A stretch of 64,000 bases of DNA from Flavihumibacter petaseus NBRC 106054 (lineage in GTDB: Bacteria; Bacteroidota; Bacteroidia; Chitinophagales; Chitinophagaceae), in contig NZ_BBWV01000005.1 in NCBI RefSeq assembly GCF_000974785.1, positions 124,001-188,000 of the forward strand, given 5' to 3'. Each line of letters starts with the position of its first letter. The stretch's first letter is position 1. Below, piece by piece: positions 1 to 8,552 of the stretch. The translations under genes were made by a program, and so were the position numbers. Under the pieces are notes generated by a model. That model saw only the letters and a program-made list of their open reading frames with translations. It was not told where the DNA came from and ran no database searches.

Positions 1-832
1 GCTTCAGGGTGGCATTTCCTGTTACGCCAAATTCGCTATACCCCTGCATATACACATAGATTTTCGGGTTGAGGTGTGAAAAAGCCCTGTTGATAAATTC
101 CGGCCATTCTTCCAATGGCTTTCTCACCACATGCTCTGTGTAATAATTTTTCATCAGCAACTCCGAGTATCGCGGGTTCTGAAAATCTCCCTTTGCTTCC
201 AGGGCAGCAATTTCCTTCCAGACTTCCGGCGGAAGTTGCGGCGCCAGTACTTCTCTGGCATATTTCTCATATTCCGGTATACTGGCCATCATATTGGAAA
301 TGATCAGGCCTTTCAGGTTCTGCTGATACTTCAGCGCATATTCCATCGCCAGGAGTCCGCCCCAGGATTGTCCCAGTAAATAGAAATTATCTTTATCGAG
401 TTTCAATGCTTTCCGCACCTGTTCCACCTCTTCCACGAAATGCTGGGTAGTCCACAGCGTGGAATCGTTCGGTTTGTCGCTGTAATACGAATCCAGCTGG
501 TCGTAATAGATATATTCTATGCCTTCATTGGGAAGATAGCCGTCAAAATTCTCGAAGAATTCATGCGTCCCGCCGGGACCACCGTGAAGCAGCAGCACTT
601 TTATGGTCGGATTGTTTCCCACGCGTTTTGTCCAGACCTTAAAAGTCCCTTTTGGTGTGGAAATGGGGATCATTTTTATCCCGCCCGTCACATGGTCATC
701 GCTTCCGGAATAATCAAAATAGGCGGGTTTTTTGATGCTGGTATCTGCAGGTGATTTGTCAGCTGTTGTAGATGCTTGTTTGCAGGAGAACAAGCAAGCG
801 GCAATCAGCATTGTACTTAATATTAATTTCAT
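1..832 (-). CDS. S33-family prolyl aminopeptidase-like lipoprotein, 3' end cut by window
   Basis: The frame is open from an ATG at 830-832 to the window edge (277 codons). The N-terminus is a lipoprotein signal (LIAACLFSC, lipid-bearing Cys about residue 17), so the enzyme is probably anchored in the cell envelope. An alpha/beta-hydrolase core follows: the oxyanion motif HGGPGG at about 83-88 and the nucleophile elbow GQSWGG with Ser about 156. HGGPGG together with GQSWGG is the signature of proline iminopeptidases (peptidase family S33), which release N-terminal proline from peptides. The catalytic His and the rest of the cap and C-terminal region lie outside the window. Only 7 bases separate it from the upstream gene at 840-1346, so the two are probably co-transcribed. 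The family is fairly certain; the substrate is inferred. Confidence 0.85.
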   Translation of the reverse strand, partial: MKLILSTMLIAACLFSCKQASTTADKSPADTSIKKPAYFDYSGSDDHVTGGIKMIPISTPKGTFKVWTKRVGNNPTIKVLLLHGGPGGTHEFFENFDGYLPNEGIEYIYYDQLDSYYSDKPNDSTLWTTQHFVEEVEQVRKALKLDKDNFYLLGQSWGGLLAMEYALKYQQNLKGLIISNMMASIPEYEKYAREVLAPQLPPEVWKEIAALEAKGDFQNPRYSELLMKNYYTEHVVRKPLEEWPEFINRAFSHLNPKIYVYMQGYSEFGVTGNATLK

Positions 833-839
833 CAGAACA

Positions 840-1346
840 TTATTTGTAATGTTTGCTGCGCGATAACTGTGGTATCCGGATCAGCTTGTTACTTTGAGGA
901 TCTACATAAAACTCTTTAAACTCGGGATTTTGTTTAATCCTGGTATAATGAACCTGATCAATTTTTCCTTCGGTCCAGATAAACTGTTGGGTACGCTTAT
1001 TCCATGGGCGGCCGTCGATCATCTCTACCTGGTCGGCAACAAACCAGAAGACCATCTCTTTGTAGGCAAGCAATTTGGTGGGTATGCGGCTGATGATCTC
1101 TGAGTATACGGCGTCCCAGTCATTGCCGGTTTGTCCGCGGAGAAAGCGGACCAGCAACCCGTAATTGATCTTCCCATTGTAAAACTTTGTAGTGGCCTTA
1201 ATCGGCTCGTGGAAAGGGAGGTCCTCCAGTGACTGGAATTTCTGCAGGTGACGTTCATCGGCATACCGGCCGTTATGCAAGTGGTCACGCCTGCTTCCCG
1301 CAGTCTTCATCATTGAAATTAACCACCGCTTGTTGTGTTCTCTCAT
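840..1346 (-). CDS. Conserved hypothetical protein with FLRGQTG-WD-VYSEI motif
   Basis: A 168-residue soluble, basic protein with no signal peptide or membrane segment. It carries a central block LVRFLRGQTGNDWDAVYSEI. I associate this FLR-Q-G-x-W-(D/N)-x-VYSEI pattern with small uncharacterised bacterial proteins, with no known function. Aromatic and charged residues are frequent in the second half (VFWFVADQVE, QFIWTEG). It lies 7 bases upstream of the S33 peptidase on the same strand. The start could instead be one of the internal Met residues (MMKTAGS) about ten codons in. I do not assign a function. Confidence 0.6.
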   Translation of the reverse strand: MREHNKRWLISMMKTAGSRRDHLHNGRYADERHLQKFQSLEDLPFHEPIKATTKFYNGKINYGLLVRFLRGQTGNDWDAVYSEIISRIPTKLLAYKEMVFWFVADQVEMIDGRPWNKRTQQFIWTEGKIDQVHYTRIKQNPEFKEFYVDPQSNKLIRIPQLSRSKHYK

Positions 1347-1462
1347 AAATCATTCGAATAAAGCCTCCGTTAAAATAGCAAATCTTTCCATGATCTTACG
1401 CAATCGTTAGCCTGCAGGAAAAAAGTTGCACGTTCATTACCTTATCAGACTAAATCTTTTAC

Positions 1463-2590
1463 GTGATACGATTCTTTTTCCGGCTGGTTATTGGCCTGGG
1501 CTCCCTGGTGGGTGATGCCAATGCACAGGAACAACCGTTTCAATGGCACAACCCGGCTAATTCCGATGTTCAGGGGATCGCAGGCCGTGGCTGGGCATCC
1601 GGGTTTGCTTCTCCCTTTAACAGGTTTCCGGGCAGCGCAAAAGAGCAACTACGGAATGACGTGTGGCAACTGTCGCGGAACAGTGCCGGCCTGTATATCT
1701 CCTTTACCACCACGGCACCGGAAATAGTGGTGCGGTATACTGTTGAAGGGGGGATGGCAATGCCGCATATGCCGGCGACCGGCGTCAGGGGGGTGGATCT
1801 TTACGCCCGCGATGAAAAGGACTACTGGCATTGGGTAAACGGGAAGTACAATTTTGGCGATACCGTTGAATACAAATTCTCCCATATCCACGCCGCGATT
1901 CCCCTGAAAGAGTACCGGCTTTACTTACCCCTGTACAATGCGGTAAACTGGCTGGAGATCGGCGCTGCGGAAGGCAGCAGCTTTGCTTTCCTGCCGGTGC
2001 CGCAATCGAAACCCATTGTTTTTTATGGCACATCGATCCTTCAGGGCGCATGTGCCAGCAGGCCGGGACTGGCCTACAGCAATATGCTGGGTAGAAGATT
2101 GTCTCAGCCGGTGGTCAACCTGGGGTTTTCCGGAAACGGGTTACTGGAAGCTCCTGTCATTGATCTCCTGCAATCCATTGATGCATCCCTGTATGTACTC
2201 GACTGCCTGCCTAACCTGTACGATGCACAAAGGTTCTCCCGGGAAGAAGTACAACAGCGCATAGAAACCGCTGTTATGAATCTCCGCAAAACGCGTCCTG
2301 ATGTCCCCATCCTCCTGGTTGAACATCCGGCAGGTGTGGCAGCAGCTTCCCTCGACACTGCGCTGGTGAATCCTTACCGTCGGGTAAACCAGTTGCAGCA
2401 AGCCGTATTTGACAAGCTGCAGCGGTCCGGGATCAAAAAACTGTACCTGTTGCCGGCGGAAGCTTTCTCCTTCGATGCCAGTACAACCGTCGATGGCACC
2501 CACCCGACAGATATCGGCATGCAGCGCTATACCGATACTTATGAACGGATGATCCGTAAAATAACCGGGAGGCCGGCGAAAAAGCAGTAA
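1463..2590 (+). CDS. Secreted SGNH/GDSL-type esterase with N-terminal GxDLY domain
   Basis: A 375-residue exported protein starting at GTG (1463). The signal peptide ends near GDANAQ. Residues about 30-180 form a beta-rich N-terminal domain containing GVDLY (107-114 region), the hallmark of the GxDLY domain that precedes SGNH hydrolases. The SGNH hydrolase domain spans about 183-370: nucleophile Ser191 in FYGTSILQG, block III Asn225 in GFSGNG, and the catalytic Asp344/His347 pair in DGTHPTD. All four key residues are therefore present. Related enzymes deacylate carbohydrates or small esters in the envelope; the substrate here is unknown. No glycosidase is adjacent, so a link to polysaccharide use is not supported. 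Confidence 0.85.
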   Translation: MIRFFFRLVIGLGSLVGDANAQEQPFQWHNPANSDVQGIAGRGWASGFASPFNRFPGSAKEQLRNDVWQLSRNSAGLYISFTTTAPEIVVRYTVEGGMAMPHMPATGVRGVDLYARDEKDYWHWVNGKYNFGDTVEYKFSHIHAAIPLKEYRLYLPLYNAVNWLEIGAAEGSSFAFLPVPQSKPIVFYGTSILQGACASRPGLAYSNMLGRRLSQPVVNLGFSGNGLLEAPVIDLLQSIDASLYVLDCLPNLYDAQRFSREEVQQRIETAVMNLRKTRPDVPILLVEHPAGVAAASLDTALVNPYRRVNQLQQAVFDKLQRSGIKKLYLLPAEAFSFDASTTVDGTHPTDIGMQRYTDTYERMIRKITGRPAKKQ

Positions 2591-2610
2591 CCACTAACTA
2601 TCACCACCAC

Positions 2611-3141
2611 ATGCACAGAAGAATCCGGGTCAGCAGGCGGTACGTTTTCTCCGATAAATCGCTGATAGCGGGTTCGGGTGGCACTTTCGAAGGTCAGGGC
2701 CATACGATCATCTGGGCTAAAGAAGTTTTGACATACGATGGCCAATCCAGGCTCAAAACCTATACAAATGACCTTGGGTATGGACAGGCGATGAGTTATG
2801 AACCTACAGGTACTGGTCTCGATAGCCTATACCGGGTATTAGGTGGATTGGACGGTCACTACCTGATGGCGCCGCAGCGTTGGGATTTAACTTCGCAATC
2901 TGGTTTCCTGCCATATCCCTGTACTTTTTTGCTGGCAGTTGGTTCCCAGGATATAGAAGTCACGATGCATAAATCTGGTCTCATTCGCGAAGTCCAGTCC
3001 CTGCCGAATGGTGAAATGAATCCGGACACGCAGATTTTCAGCTTTGAAAACGTTCTGGACGAGGATCAGCGGATAAAGCAAACCACCATCCGATCGGATA
3101 ACAATACAATAGGGGTATGGAAACTGGAGTACTCTGAATAA
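2611..3141 (+). CDS. Hypothetical protein, possibly 5'-truncated
   Basis: A 176-residue frame with no signal peptide. It contains a stretch resembling DUF4595/YD-type lipoproteins (LTYDGQSRLKTYTNDLG, later IGVWKLEYSE), which normally begin with a lipobox. The absent export signal, and the position 20 bases behind the SGNH gene in a region of decayed genes, suggest a remnant that has lost its N-terminus. That is inference. I do not recognise the family firmly. Confidence 0.45.
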   Translation: MHRRIRVSRRYVFSDKSLIAGSGGTFEGQGHTIIWAKEVLTYDGQSRLKTYTNDLGYGQAMSYEPTGTGLDSLYRVLGGLDGHYLMAPQRWDLTSQSGFLPYPCTFLLAVGSQDIEVTMHKSGLIREVQSLPNGEMNPDTQIFSFENVLDEDQRIKQTTIRSDNNTIGVWKLEYSE

Positions 3142-3182
3142 ACCCTGATATCAGCGGACTTCAACCCTGCGCTCAATCAAAG

Positions 3183-3659
3183 TCATAGCGCCTTGAAGGT
3201 GTAATGATAAATGATGTGAAAGTCCGTATAAATGTCCCATTTCATCTGCCTGGCTGAGATTTCCACAATCTTTGTCGGATAATCAGTAGTGTTGGTTTCC
3301 TGCTCCTGTTGCGTATCGCTGAGTAGTTCGATATAGGTATCTGAGTCAGTCACCTTCCAGGTGCCCGATTCAATTATATTGCCATTTAATTGCGGGTTGA
3401 GTATAATATTGTCACTGTAAATAAAGGTCAAATCACTATTGAACAAAAGGTAATCGTCCTTGATATAATCCTCCTGAGATGGAAACTGATCGATAATGGG
3501 GTTTCCGGTATCTGTTGTGCCGGTTATTGATGTAAGCTGCCATTTTTTGTTGACCAGTAACTCCATTACCGTTTGTTTGGACAGGTTATCAGATTTGCTT
3601 TTGGAACACGCCAGAAATGCTGTCAATAGGAGGAGGAGGGAGGTTTTTAATATTTTCAT
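3183..3659 (-). CDS. Lipocalin-like lipoprotein
   Basis: A 158-residue lipoprotein: hydrophobic N-terminus, then AFLACSKSKSD with the lipid-bearing Cys about residue 18. After a short linker comes the pattern LLVNKKWQLTSITG, then a two-part beta-strand pattern ending in a hydrophobic strand. This is the layout of the small Bacteroidota lipocalin-like (META/DUF5004-type) lipoproteins, whose function is generally unknown. It stands alone, convergent with the gene at 2611-3141 and with no operon partner. The lipoprotein call is firm; the fold assignment is from pattern only. Confidence 0.65.
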   Translation of the reverse strand: MKILKTSLLLLLTAFLACSKSKSDNLSKQTVMELLVNKKWQLTSITGTTDTGNPIIDQFPSQEDYIKDDYLLFNSDLTFIYSDNIILNPQLNGNIIESGTWKVTDSDTYIELLSDTQQEQETNTTDYPTKIVEISARQMKWDIYTDFHIIYHYTFKAL

Positions 3660-3739
3660 AGTGTTTCAGGTTTTGGCAGAATGTGTTGGTATGACTTTCA
3701 ATACTAAACATTAAACCGCGGCGCAATCTAGTGAATTGA

Positions 3740-4210
3740 TCCGAAACGGAAAATGTCTATCCCGGAGCATTATGGAATGCCATCCTAACCAATTATCTTT
3801 AACATCAACAACTGGAATTTTTACCAAAAACCACCATCTTCATCCTTGCCCCGCAGGACTGGCCAGCCATAGCAGCAAAACCGCTGAAGGATGTTTATGG
3901 TTTCTCCCACAATATTGATGATGTGCGGCTGGTCGTAGCGACCGACGACAATGCCTTCTGGGCGGGCTTCCTGCCCGCAGTGGACAAACTTCCACCTGCC
4001 GTTGCAGCACAGATCAAAAAGGCCTATGGCAGGCAGGACGGCTCCTTTACCATGATGCCCTTCTTTGATCTCCTTGCCCTGCATGAATATGGCCATTCCT
4101 ATACCGCACAGGCGGGACTGAAAATGCAACGACATTGGATGGCCGAATTGTTTGTCAACATCATGTTGCACACCTATGTCGCCGAAAACCAGCCGGACAT
4201 ACGACGGAGA
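3740..4210 (+). pseudogene. Remnant of HEYGH-motif metallopeptidase-like gene
   Basis: One frame reads as coherent protein from about 3740 (just after a TGA) to about 4210 except for an in-frame TAA at 3800-3802, flanked by LTNYL and HQQLEFLPKTT. The best-preserved part contains LLALHEYGHSYTAQAG followed by MQRHWMAELFVNIMLHTY. HEYGH fits the HExxH zinc-peptidase motif, with a downstream Glu in an alpha-helix. There is no start codon with an export signal, and after YVAENQPD the reading frame degenerates to a stop. The gene is therefore truncated at both ends and interrupted. An intact 3923-4225 frame from GTG could encode about 100 residues but would lack the N-terminal half. Confidence 0.65.
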
Positions 4211-4225
4211 CACGGTACACGGTGA

Positions 4226-4582
4226 TACGGTAAGAGGCTAAAGACGAAAGCGGGCTTTGCATTCCGAAGCCCTGGCGAAGGAAGACTTTGTCTCCCAAAG
4301 CCTTGGCGAAGGGAGATGCTGTTTTCTGAAAATGCCTAATTCATAAATCTGAGTGAAATGAGCCACTACACTACATTTCACAAACTTATACGTTTTTGCA
4401 TGGTTTTTCTCCGGAAGAGAGCAGGAGTGGGATTGAAACAATCTCCGCAGCTTTTGGGTCAAAACACTGTTCCTGCGATAAAAACAATTTCCTTCTTTTA
4501 ACTCGCCTCAGGCAACCAAACAGGCATGCAGGCAGCATGCAATATACTTTACATTTTCTGTAAAGATTTTTGTATATTTACA
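4226..4582. other. Non-coding stretch with an imperfect direct repeat
   Basis: About 350 bases with no credible gene. It holds two copies of a 16-base unit, GAAGCCCTGGCGAAGG at 4266-4281 and AAAGCCTTGGCGAAGG at 4297-4312 (14 of 16 identical, 31 bases apart). It lies between a decayed metallopeptidase remnant and the broken gene at 4583, consistent with an eroding or rearranged segment. No promoter is evident. Confidence 0.5.
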
Positions 4583-5053
4583 ATGGCGCTGATTGAAGTT
4601 AAGACTGGCAGAATATTGAGCGTCAAAATAGTGACGTTGGAAAGGGAAGATTATAAGAAACTGACTAAAGGACGGTACTTTTTTCCTGGAGATCTTATTT
4701 GCATCGGTCAGATGTTACTTTATATAAGTTGATGATTGATGGTGACGATGATATTCTGGGCGTGATGGCGATCATCCGGTTTCCCGTGGAAAGCAGGGTT
4801 GAAATTAATTTGCTGACTTGCTCCAGGGAAAATATCAGCAAGACAAAGGTATACGACGGCATAGCCGGACATCTTATTACCTTTGCATGCCGCATTGCTA
4901 TCAGTCTGCATAAATGCCGGGCTTGTGTGTCACTGGTGCCAAAACCAGATTAAAGCCACATTACATTGAAAATATGGAATGAAAGATGCCGGACGCCAAC
5001 TTTTTTTGGAAGGGGAACCGTTAAACAATATGATTCTCAAATATCAATCATGA
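4583..5053 (+). pseudogene. GNAT-like protein, partner of downstream HTH gene, broken by three single-base losses
   Basis: Starts at ATG 4583 (MALIEVKTGRILSVK). The family-like sequence continues in a second frame (HRSDVTLYKL, VYDGIAGHLITFACR, CVSLVPK) and returns to the first (KYGMKDAGRQLFLEGEPL), ending with TGA at 5051-5053. All breaks are of the same sign and lie at short homopolymers: T6 near 4678-4683, A4 at 4941-4944 and A4 at 4969-4972. Adding one base to each run restores a single frame of about 157 residues. From memory, such proteins occur in Bacteroidota next to an HTH protein like the one downstream; a GNAT-like fold is my guess. The final TGA overlaps the downstream ATG (ATGA, 5050-5053), so the two were a coupled operon. 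This is true decay or sequencing error. Confidence 0.65.
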
Positions 5054-5580
5054 AGACAAAAAAGGAAAGAGTCAGATTTTCATCGGCAGAATTGGCTGAA
5101 GCCTTGGTCTATCCTGTAAGATTAACGCCGGAGGAAAAGAAGGCCGCGGACAAACAGCTAAAGGCTGCAAGGTCCAAAGTTCAATCTGAAACGTCGCCAG
5201 CGGAAAAGCTTAAAACTAATTTACTGTATCTAAGGTTTAAGCTGGAAGATTACCTGGAAAGTGAAGTATTTGATCCGGGAATGAGATTCAGTTTTTTTCT
5301 GAAAGAATATATTCAACTGCAGAACAAAAAAAGAAAGGAATTTGCCACTGAGATCGGTATTGATGAAACGGAATTAAGCCAGTTGATCAACAACCACCGG
5401 TCTCCCGGTGATAGTATTATCATACGCCTGGAAATACATTCTAAAAAAACCATACCTGCTATTGCCTGGTTCAAGTTGGTCGAAAGGGAGAAGGAACATT
5501 ATATCGCTACCGACAAAGCGATAAGAAAACAGGAGGCCAAAAAGGTTTTCAATAAGCTGTCAGTAAATATTGTTCAATAA
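5050..5580 (+). CDS. HTH (XRE-like) DNA-binding protein, candidate antitoxin or regulator
   Basis: I start this at ATG 5050 (MKTKKERVRFSSAEL) rather than the TTG at 4966, because the ATG overlaps the stop of the preceding broken gene (ATGA) and the extra 28 residues look like the other gene's frame. The 176-residue product has a lysine-rich, probably helical N-terminal half (EEKKAADKQLKAARSK). At about 87-130 is a helix-turn-helix: RKEFATEIGIDETELSQLI, then NNHRSPGDS. The C-terminal tail is basic. Two-gene operons with a small enzyme-like first gene and an XRE-type second gene are typical of toxin-antitoxin modules, so an antitoxin/autorepressor role is possible but unproven. Confidence 0.7.
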   Translation: MKTKKERVRFSSAELAEALVYPVRLTPEEKKAADKQLKAARSKVQSETSPAEKLKTNLLYLRFKLEDYLESEVFDPGMRFSFFLKEYIQLQNKKRKEFATEIGIDETELSQLINNHRSPGDSIIIRLEIHSKKTIPAIAWFKLVEREKEHYIATDKAIRKQEAKKVFNKLSVNIVQ

Positions 5581-5586
5581 CCTGCC

Positions 5587-6885
5587 TTAATAGAACAGTT
5601 CCAGGTTGATCATGTAAATAGTGCCTTTGGCGCCGACGACGGTGGGATAACTGTAATAGCCAACGGGTGAATGATTGGAAAAGATCACCTCCGGATTTAT
5701 ACGGAAAACCCGGTTTTTAAAGGGATGGAAATTCAGTCCGAAGTTCAATTCAGACGGGTAACCATATTGCCCGTTAATATATGACCCTACAGCGTAGACC
5801 TGTAACAGCTTGTTTACCACTATAGCTGAAGCCTGCATGGAAAAGCCATTGTCCTTCAGTCTGGAAACGGGAATCACACCTGTCGTGGTGAATTTGGACA
5901 CCCAACGGATAAAGTACTCTGCATCGAACGAGAACCCCTTGTATTTGATGCCGCCGTTAAAAGATGCCATCTCGTATTTGGCCTCTTGCACCTGTGAATT
6001 GGGCGCCAGGGCATTCAGGCCGAAAATGCCGGTACCATCGGAGAGCCGGATCTGGCTGTTTTCCGGCGCATCGGTACCGGGTTGGGACTGGCGGGTCTCA
6101 TTGCTTCTCGTAAACGATCCGCCCACAATGGTTGCCAGCGACGCATGCTTTTCAAAATCGCCAAATGGACCCAACCTGCCGAAATCGCCGGTAGTATGCC
6201 ATAGCGCAGTACTCCAGGTATTGAATCCATCATCGAGCTGTCCCGCGTCTACACCCAGCTGGCTCAGGTTGTTTCCCAGCATCGTTTTATAGTATAGCCC
6301 GTTGACGATTTCTCCCTGAAGCCAGACACCGGTGGTGAAGGATCCCCTGAAATATTCCTCCGCCATGGGCCTTGCATCCTGCCGCAGCCACAAGGGCCAT
6401 TGACCATACAGCGACCTGCTGGTAGGAAGGGCACCGATACCGGCACCCACATCAAAGTGTTTGTTGATTTCATATTGCAGGTTGCCCGCCACCACCACCT
6501 GTGCGCCCTGCCCCTGGTTGGCATTGGACGTCCACACATACGTGAAGTACCGGAATTTGGGTGTAAACAACCAACCCTTAAAATAAAGGGTAACTTTTTG
6601 AAACTGGATATCATCCCGTTGGGCAACATCATGGGTTTGTCCACCGACATCCGTATAACTATCCTTGATGCCTTTGGAATTCAGGTAACGGATTGTTGCG
6701 AAGGGAGAAAAGATCAGGGTGCCACCTTTTTTACTCACCAGTAAGAATCCAGTACCCGGCCGGTGGTCACTGTTCTTTTCCCGTGTGGAATCTTCAGGTG
6801 GGGTTGAACCAAACTGTGCACGCAACGGAAGGCTGCCTGCCATGGTGATCAGAACAACCATTGCGATACGGTAACTTGCGATCAT
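5587..6885 (-). CDS. Outer-membrane porin-like beta-barrel protein
   Basis: A 432-residue exported protein with a signal peptide ending in LPLRAQ. The rest alternates polar and hydrophobic residues in short strands rich in aromatic residues and glycine (VTLYFKGWLFTPKFRYFTY, SFDAEYFIRWVSKF), and it ends in an aromatic residue (LELFY-COOH), as outer-membrane barrels do. This resembles the phosphate-selective porin O/P-like family of Bacteroidota. It follows the gene at 6907-8211 by 21 bases on the same strand and is of almost the same length, so the two form an operon of related barrels. The substrate is not determinable from sequence. Confidence 0.75.
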   Translation of the reverse strand: MIASYRIAMVVLITMAGSLPLRAQFGSTPPEDSTREKNSDHRPGTGFLLVSKKGGTLIFSPFATIRYLNSKGIKDSYTDVGGQTHDVAQRDDIQFQKVTLYFKGWLFTPKFRYFTYVWTSNANQGQGAQVVVAGNLQYEINKHFDVGAGIGALPTSRSLYGQWPLWLRQDARPMAEEYFRGSFTTGVWLQGEIVNGLYYKTMLGNNLSQLGVDAGQLDDGFNTWSTALWHTTGDFGRLGPFGDFEKHASLATIVGGSFTRSNETRQSQPGTDAPENSQIRLSDGTGIFGLNALAPNSQVQEAKYEMASFNGGIKYKGFSFDAEYFIRWVSKFTTTGVIPVSRLKDNGFSMQASAIVVNKLLQVYAVGSYINGQYGYPSELNFGLNFHPFKNRVFRINPEVIFSNHSPVGYYSYPTVVGAKGTIYMINLELFY

Positions 6886-6906
6886 AACTCAGATTTTTAG
6901 GTAGAA

Positions 6907-8211
6907 CTATCTGATCAGAAACTGTAACCTGCTTTGCAGGAAATGCGTACCTCCCTGCATATTGAAACGATTGAGCACGCCATAACCATAAGCCAGTTCA
7001 AAGCGAAGAAAATCTGCCAGGTACCAGTTCACCATTGGCGTAATCTTCCAGAACCTGCCACCTTTGATCGTGCCTGCGTCCAGGTCAAAGGACGAATACC
7101 GGATCACTGCTTCCCATACGCCTTTGCCTCCTTTGAACACTGATTTTTTTACCGGCACATAACCATAAATATTACCGGCATCCGTACTGTAGGGCCTGGA
7201 TTCACCCGTGAAAAAATAACTGACCATGATTTCTCCGCCGTGAAACAGGGGGTCATTGGTGGTGGGTGAATTGAATTTATGCCAAAATATCTCAGTACCG
7301 ATCTGCAGGGGGCCAGAACTGTAATAGGCTTCACCGCCGAAATAGGTGGATTGTTCAGCCGGGAACTTACCGGTGTCAATAAAAAAGGGCGCGGGGTTCG
7401 ATTCGGGCCTTGACTTCAGCCGGATGGTATCATTGAGCGGGTGTCCGAAGCGGATATTGGCTGCCAGGTGCAGGTTTGTTTTGGGTGAATGAACAGGCAT
7501 CCAGCCGATCCGGGATGCCAGCTGCCAGCGATCGGTTGAGAAAGATTGTCCCTTTGATAGCCAGTCCGCAAAAATGCCGAGGTTCCAGAAGAACCCTGAT
7601 TTCGGCAGAAAGCCCATCCACTTAATGCCGTCTGCTAGAATAGGAATGGGGTCACTGGCCATATGCCTTTCCATCATTTCAACGGCATAGCCACTCATTA
7701 CTTTGCTGAGCGAGAATCCTTCTTTGGTTCGTCCCACAAATACATGACTCCTGATTTCAGGAAAAGCGATCATAATCCCACTTTCCCGCACGAACCATGA
7801 CTTGAGTGATCCATCGTACATCAGTCCGGCTTTCCAGGTAATTTCTCTTTTGCTTTTGATCTGGCCGCTGAGCAGAAACCGGAAATCCCGTACATCAAAT
7901 CCTGAATTCAGTTCAACTTTTGCCTGCTTCATCTGTTCCTTCACTGTTTCATCCGGCGAGAATCCTGCATATTCAAACAGAAAAGCAACCCCGAATTTCA
8001 GGGTAGAAAATTTCCCATCCAGCATGTTCCAGGGCTTCTTATGAATCGTGGAACTGTCAATCACTTCCAGCCTTTCTCCTTCGGTGCCATCGGGAAGCGA
8101 TCTGATTTTCGTTGAATCCTGTCCGAAAGAACAGCTATAATTCAGTTGTACCGCAATGGTCATTGCAATTATTGCAGTCAGGTTCCGAAATGAAGATCTG
8201 CGCGTGCCCAT
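6907..8211 (-). CDS. Outer-membrane porin-like protein (OprP/OprO-type)
   Basis: A 434-residue exported protein with an N-terminal hydrophobic segment ending around YSCSFGQ. The region about 60-160 (FSTLKFGVAFLFEYAGF, FDVRDFRFLLSGQIK) matches the start of phosphate-selective porin O/P-like barrels: a strand, a coiled linker and a strand with FRF. Aromatic-glycine strands continue to the end (FLQSRLQFLIR). It is first in a two-gene operon with 5587-6885. The leader upstream (8212-8300) contains a strong hairpin at 8297-8318. The pair could form related channels or one could be diverged; no transporter or enzyme neighbour reveals the ligand. Confidence 0.72.
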   Translation of the reverse strand: MGTRRSSFRNLTAIIAMTIAVQLNYSCSFGQDSTKIRSLPDGTEGERLEVIDSSTIHKKPWNMLDGKFSTLKFGVAFLFEYAGFSPDETVKEQMKQAKVELNSGFDVRDFRFLLSGQIKSKREITWKAGLMYDGSLKSWFVRESGIMIAFPEIRSHVFVGRTKEGFSLSKVMSGYAVEMMERHMASDPIPILADGIKWMGFLPKSGFFWNLGIFADWLSKGQSFSTDRWQLASRIGWMPVHSPKTNLHLAANIRFGHPLNDTIRLKSRPESNPAPFFIDTGKFPAEQSTYFGGEAYYSSGPLQIGTEIFWHKFNSPTTNDPLFHGGEIMVSYFFTGESRPYSTDAGNIYGYVPVKKSVFKGGKGVWEAVIRYSSFDLDAGTIKGGRFWKITPMVNWYLADFLRFELAYGYGVLNRFNMQGGTHFLQSRLQFLIR

Positions 8212-8552
8212 ACCGGTAAGGTTTTAATTTGCGTCGGCGACCCGGGTACGAGGCAATTCACAGGATAACTTAGTGGTTGAAGGAATAATAAAACATGCCC
8301 CGCTGAGAACAGCAGGGCGAATTTAAACCTTATCCTATGAAAGACATCAAGGTACTACAGTAAACTGATAAAGCAAGGACCGGTTTCATTATGCCATGGC
8401 TTTTGCGGTGAAAGTTGAACAATACTTCTGCATGGATCTGGTAGTGATGACTATTGTGCGCATAAGCATATAGTTAAAATAAAATAACGCCGGAAACTTT
8501 GCCCGGCTTGCAGGAAAACGGGCTTATCTTAAGGTCGCCATAAAAGATTTAC
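8212..8552. other. Divergent intergenic region with hairpin
   Basis: About 340 bases between the divergent porin operon and the GH32-like gene. The only clear structure is an imperfect hairpin at 8297-8318 (arms GCCCCGCTG and CAGCAGGGC, AGAA loop, one mismatch). Read on the minus strand it is followed by ATGTTTTATTATT, so it could act as a weak terminator or leader structure ahead of the porins. No open frame with coding character is visible. Confidence 0.4.

Noticed and set aside
440-754. 104-codon plus-strand frame at the window start
   Set aside because: Antisense to the truncated S33 peptidase, which has intact catalytic motifs.
4238-4462. 74-codon minus-strand frame between remnants
   Set aside because: No homology-like pattern and composed largely of the direct repeat region.
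4960-5049. TTG 4966 as start of the HTH protein
   Set aside because: The extra 28 residues overlap the coherent end of the upstream broken gene, and the ATG at 5050 sits in an ATGA overlap.
8297-8318. Hairpin as a true terminator
   Set aside because: No gene ends there on either strand and the stem carries a mismatch; kept only as a structure note.
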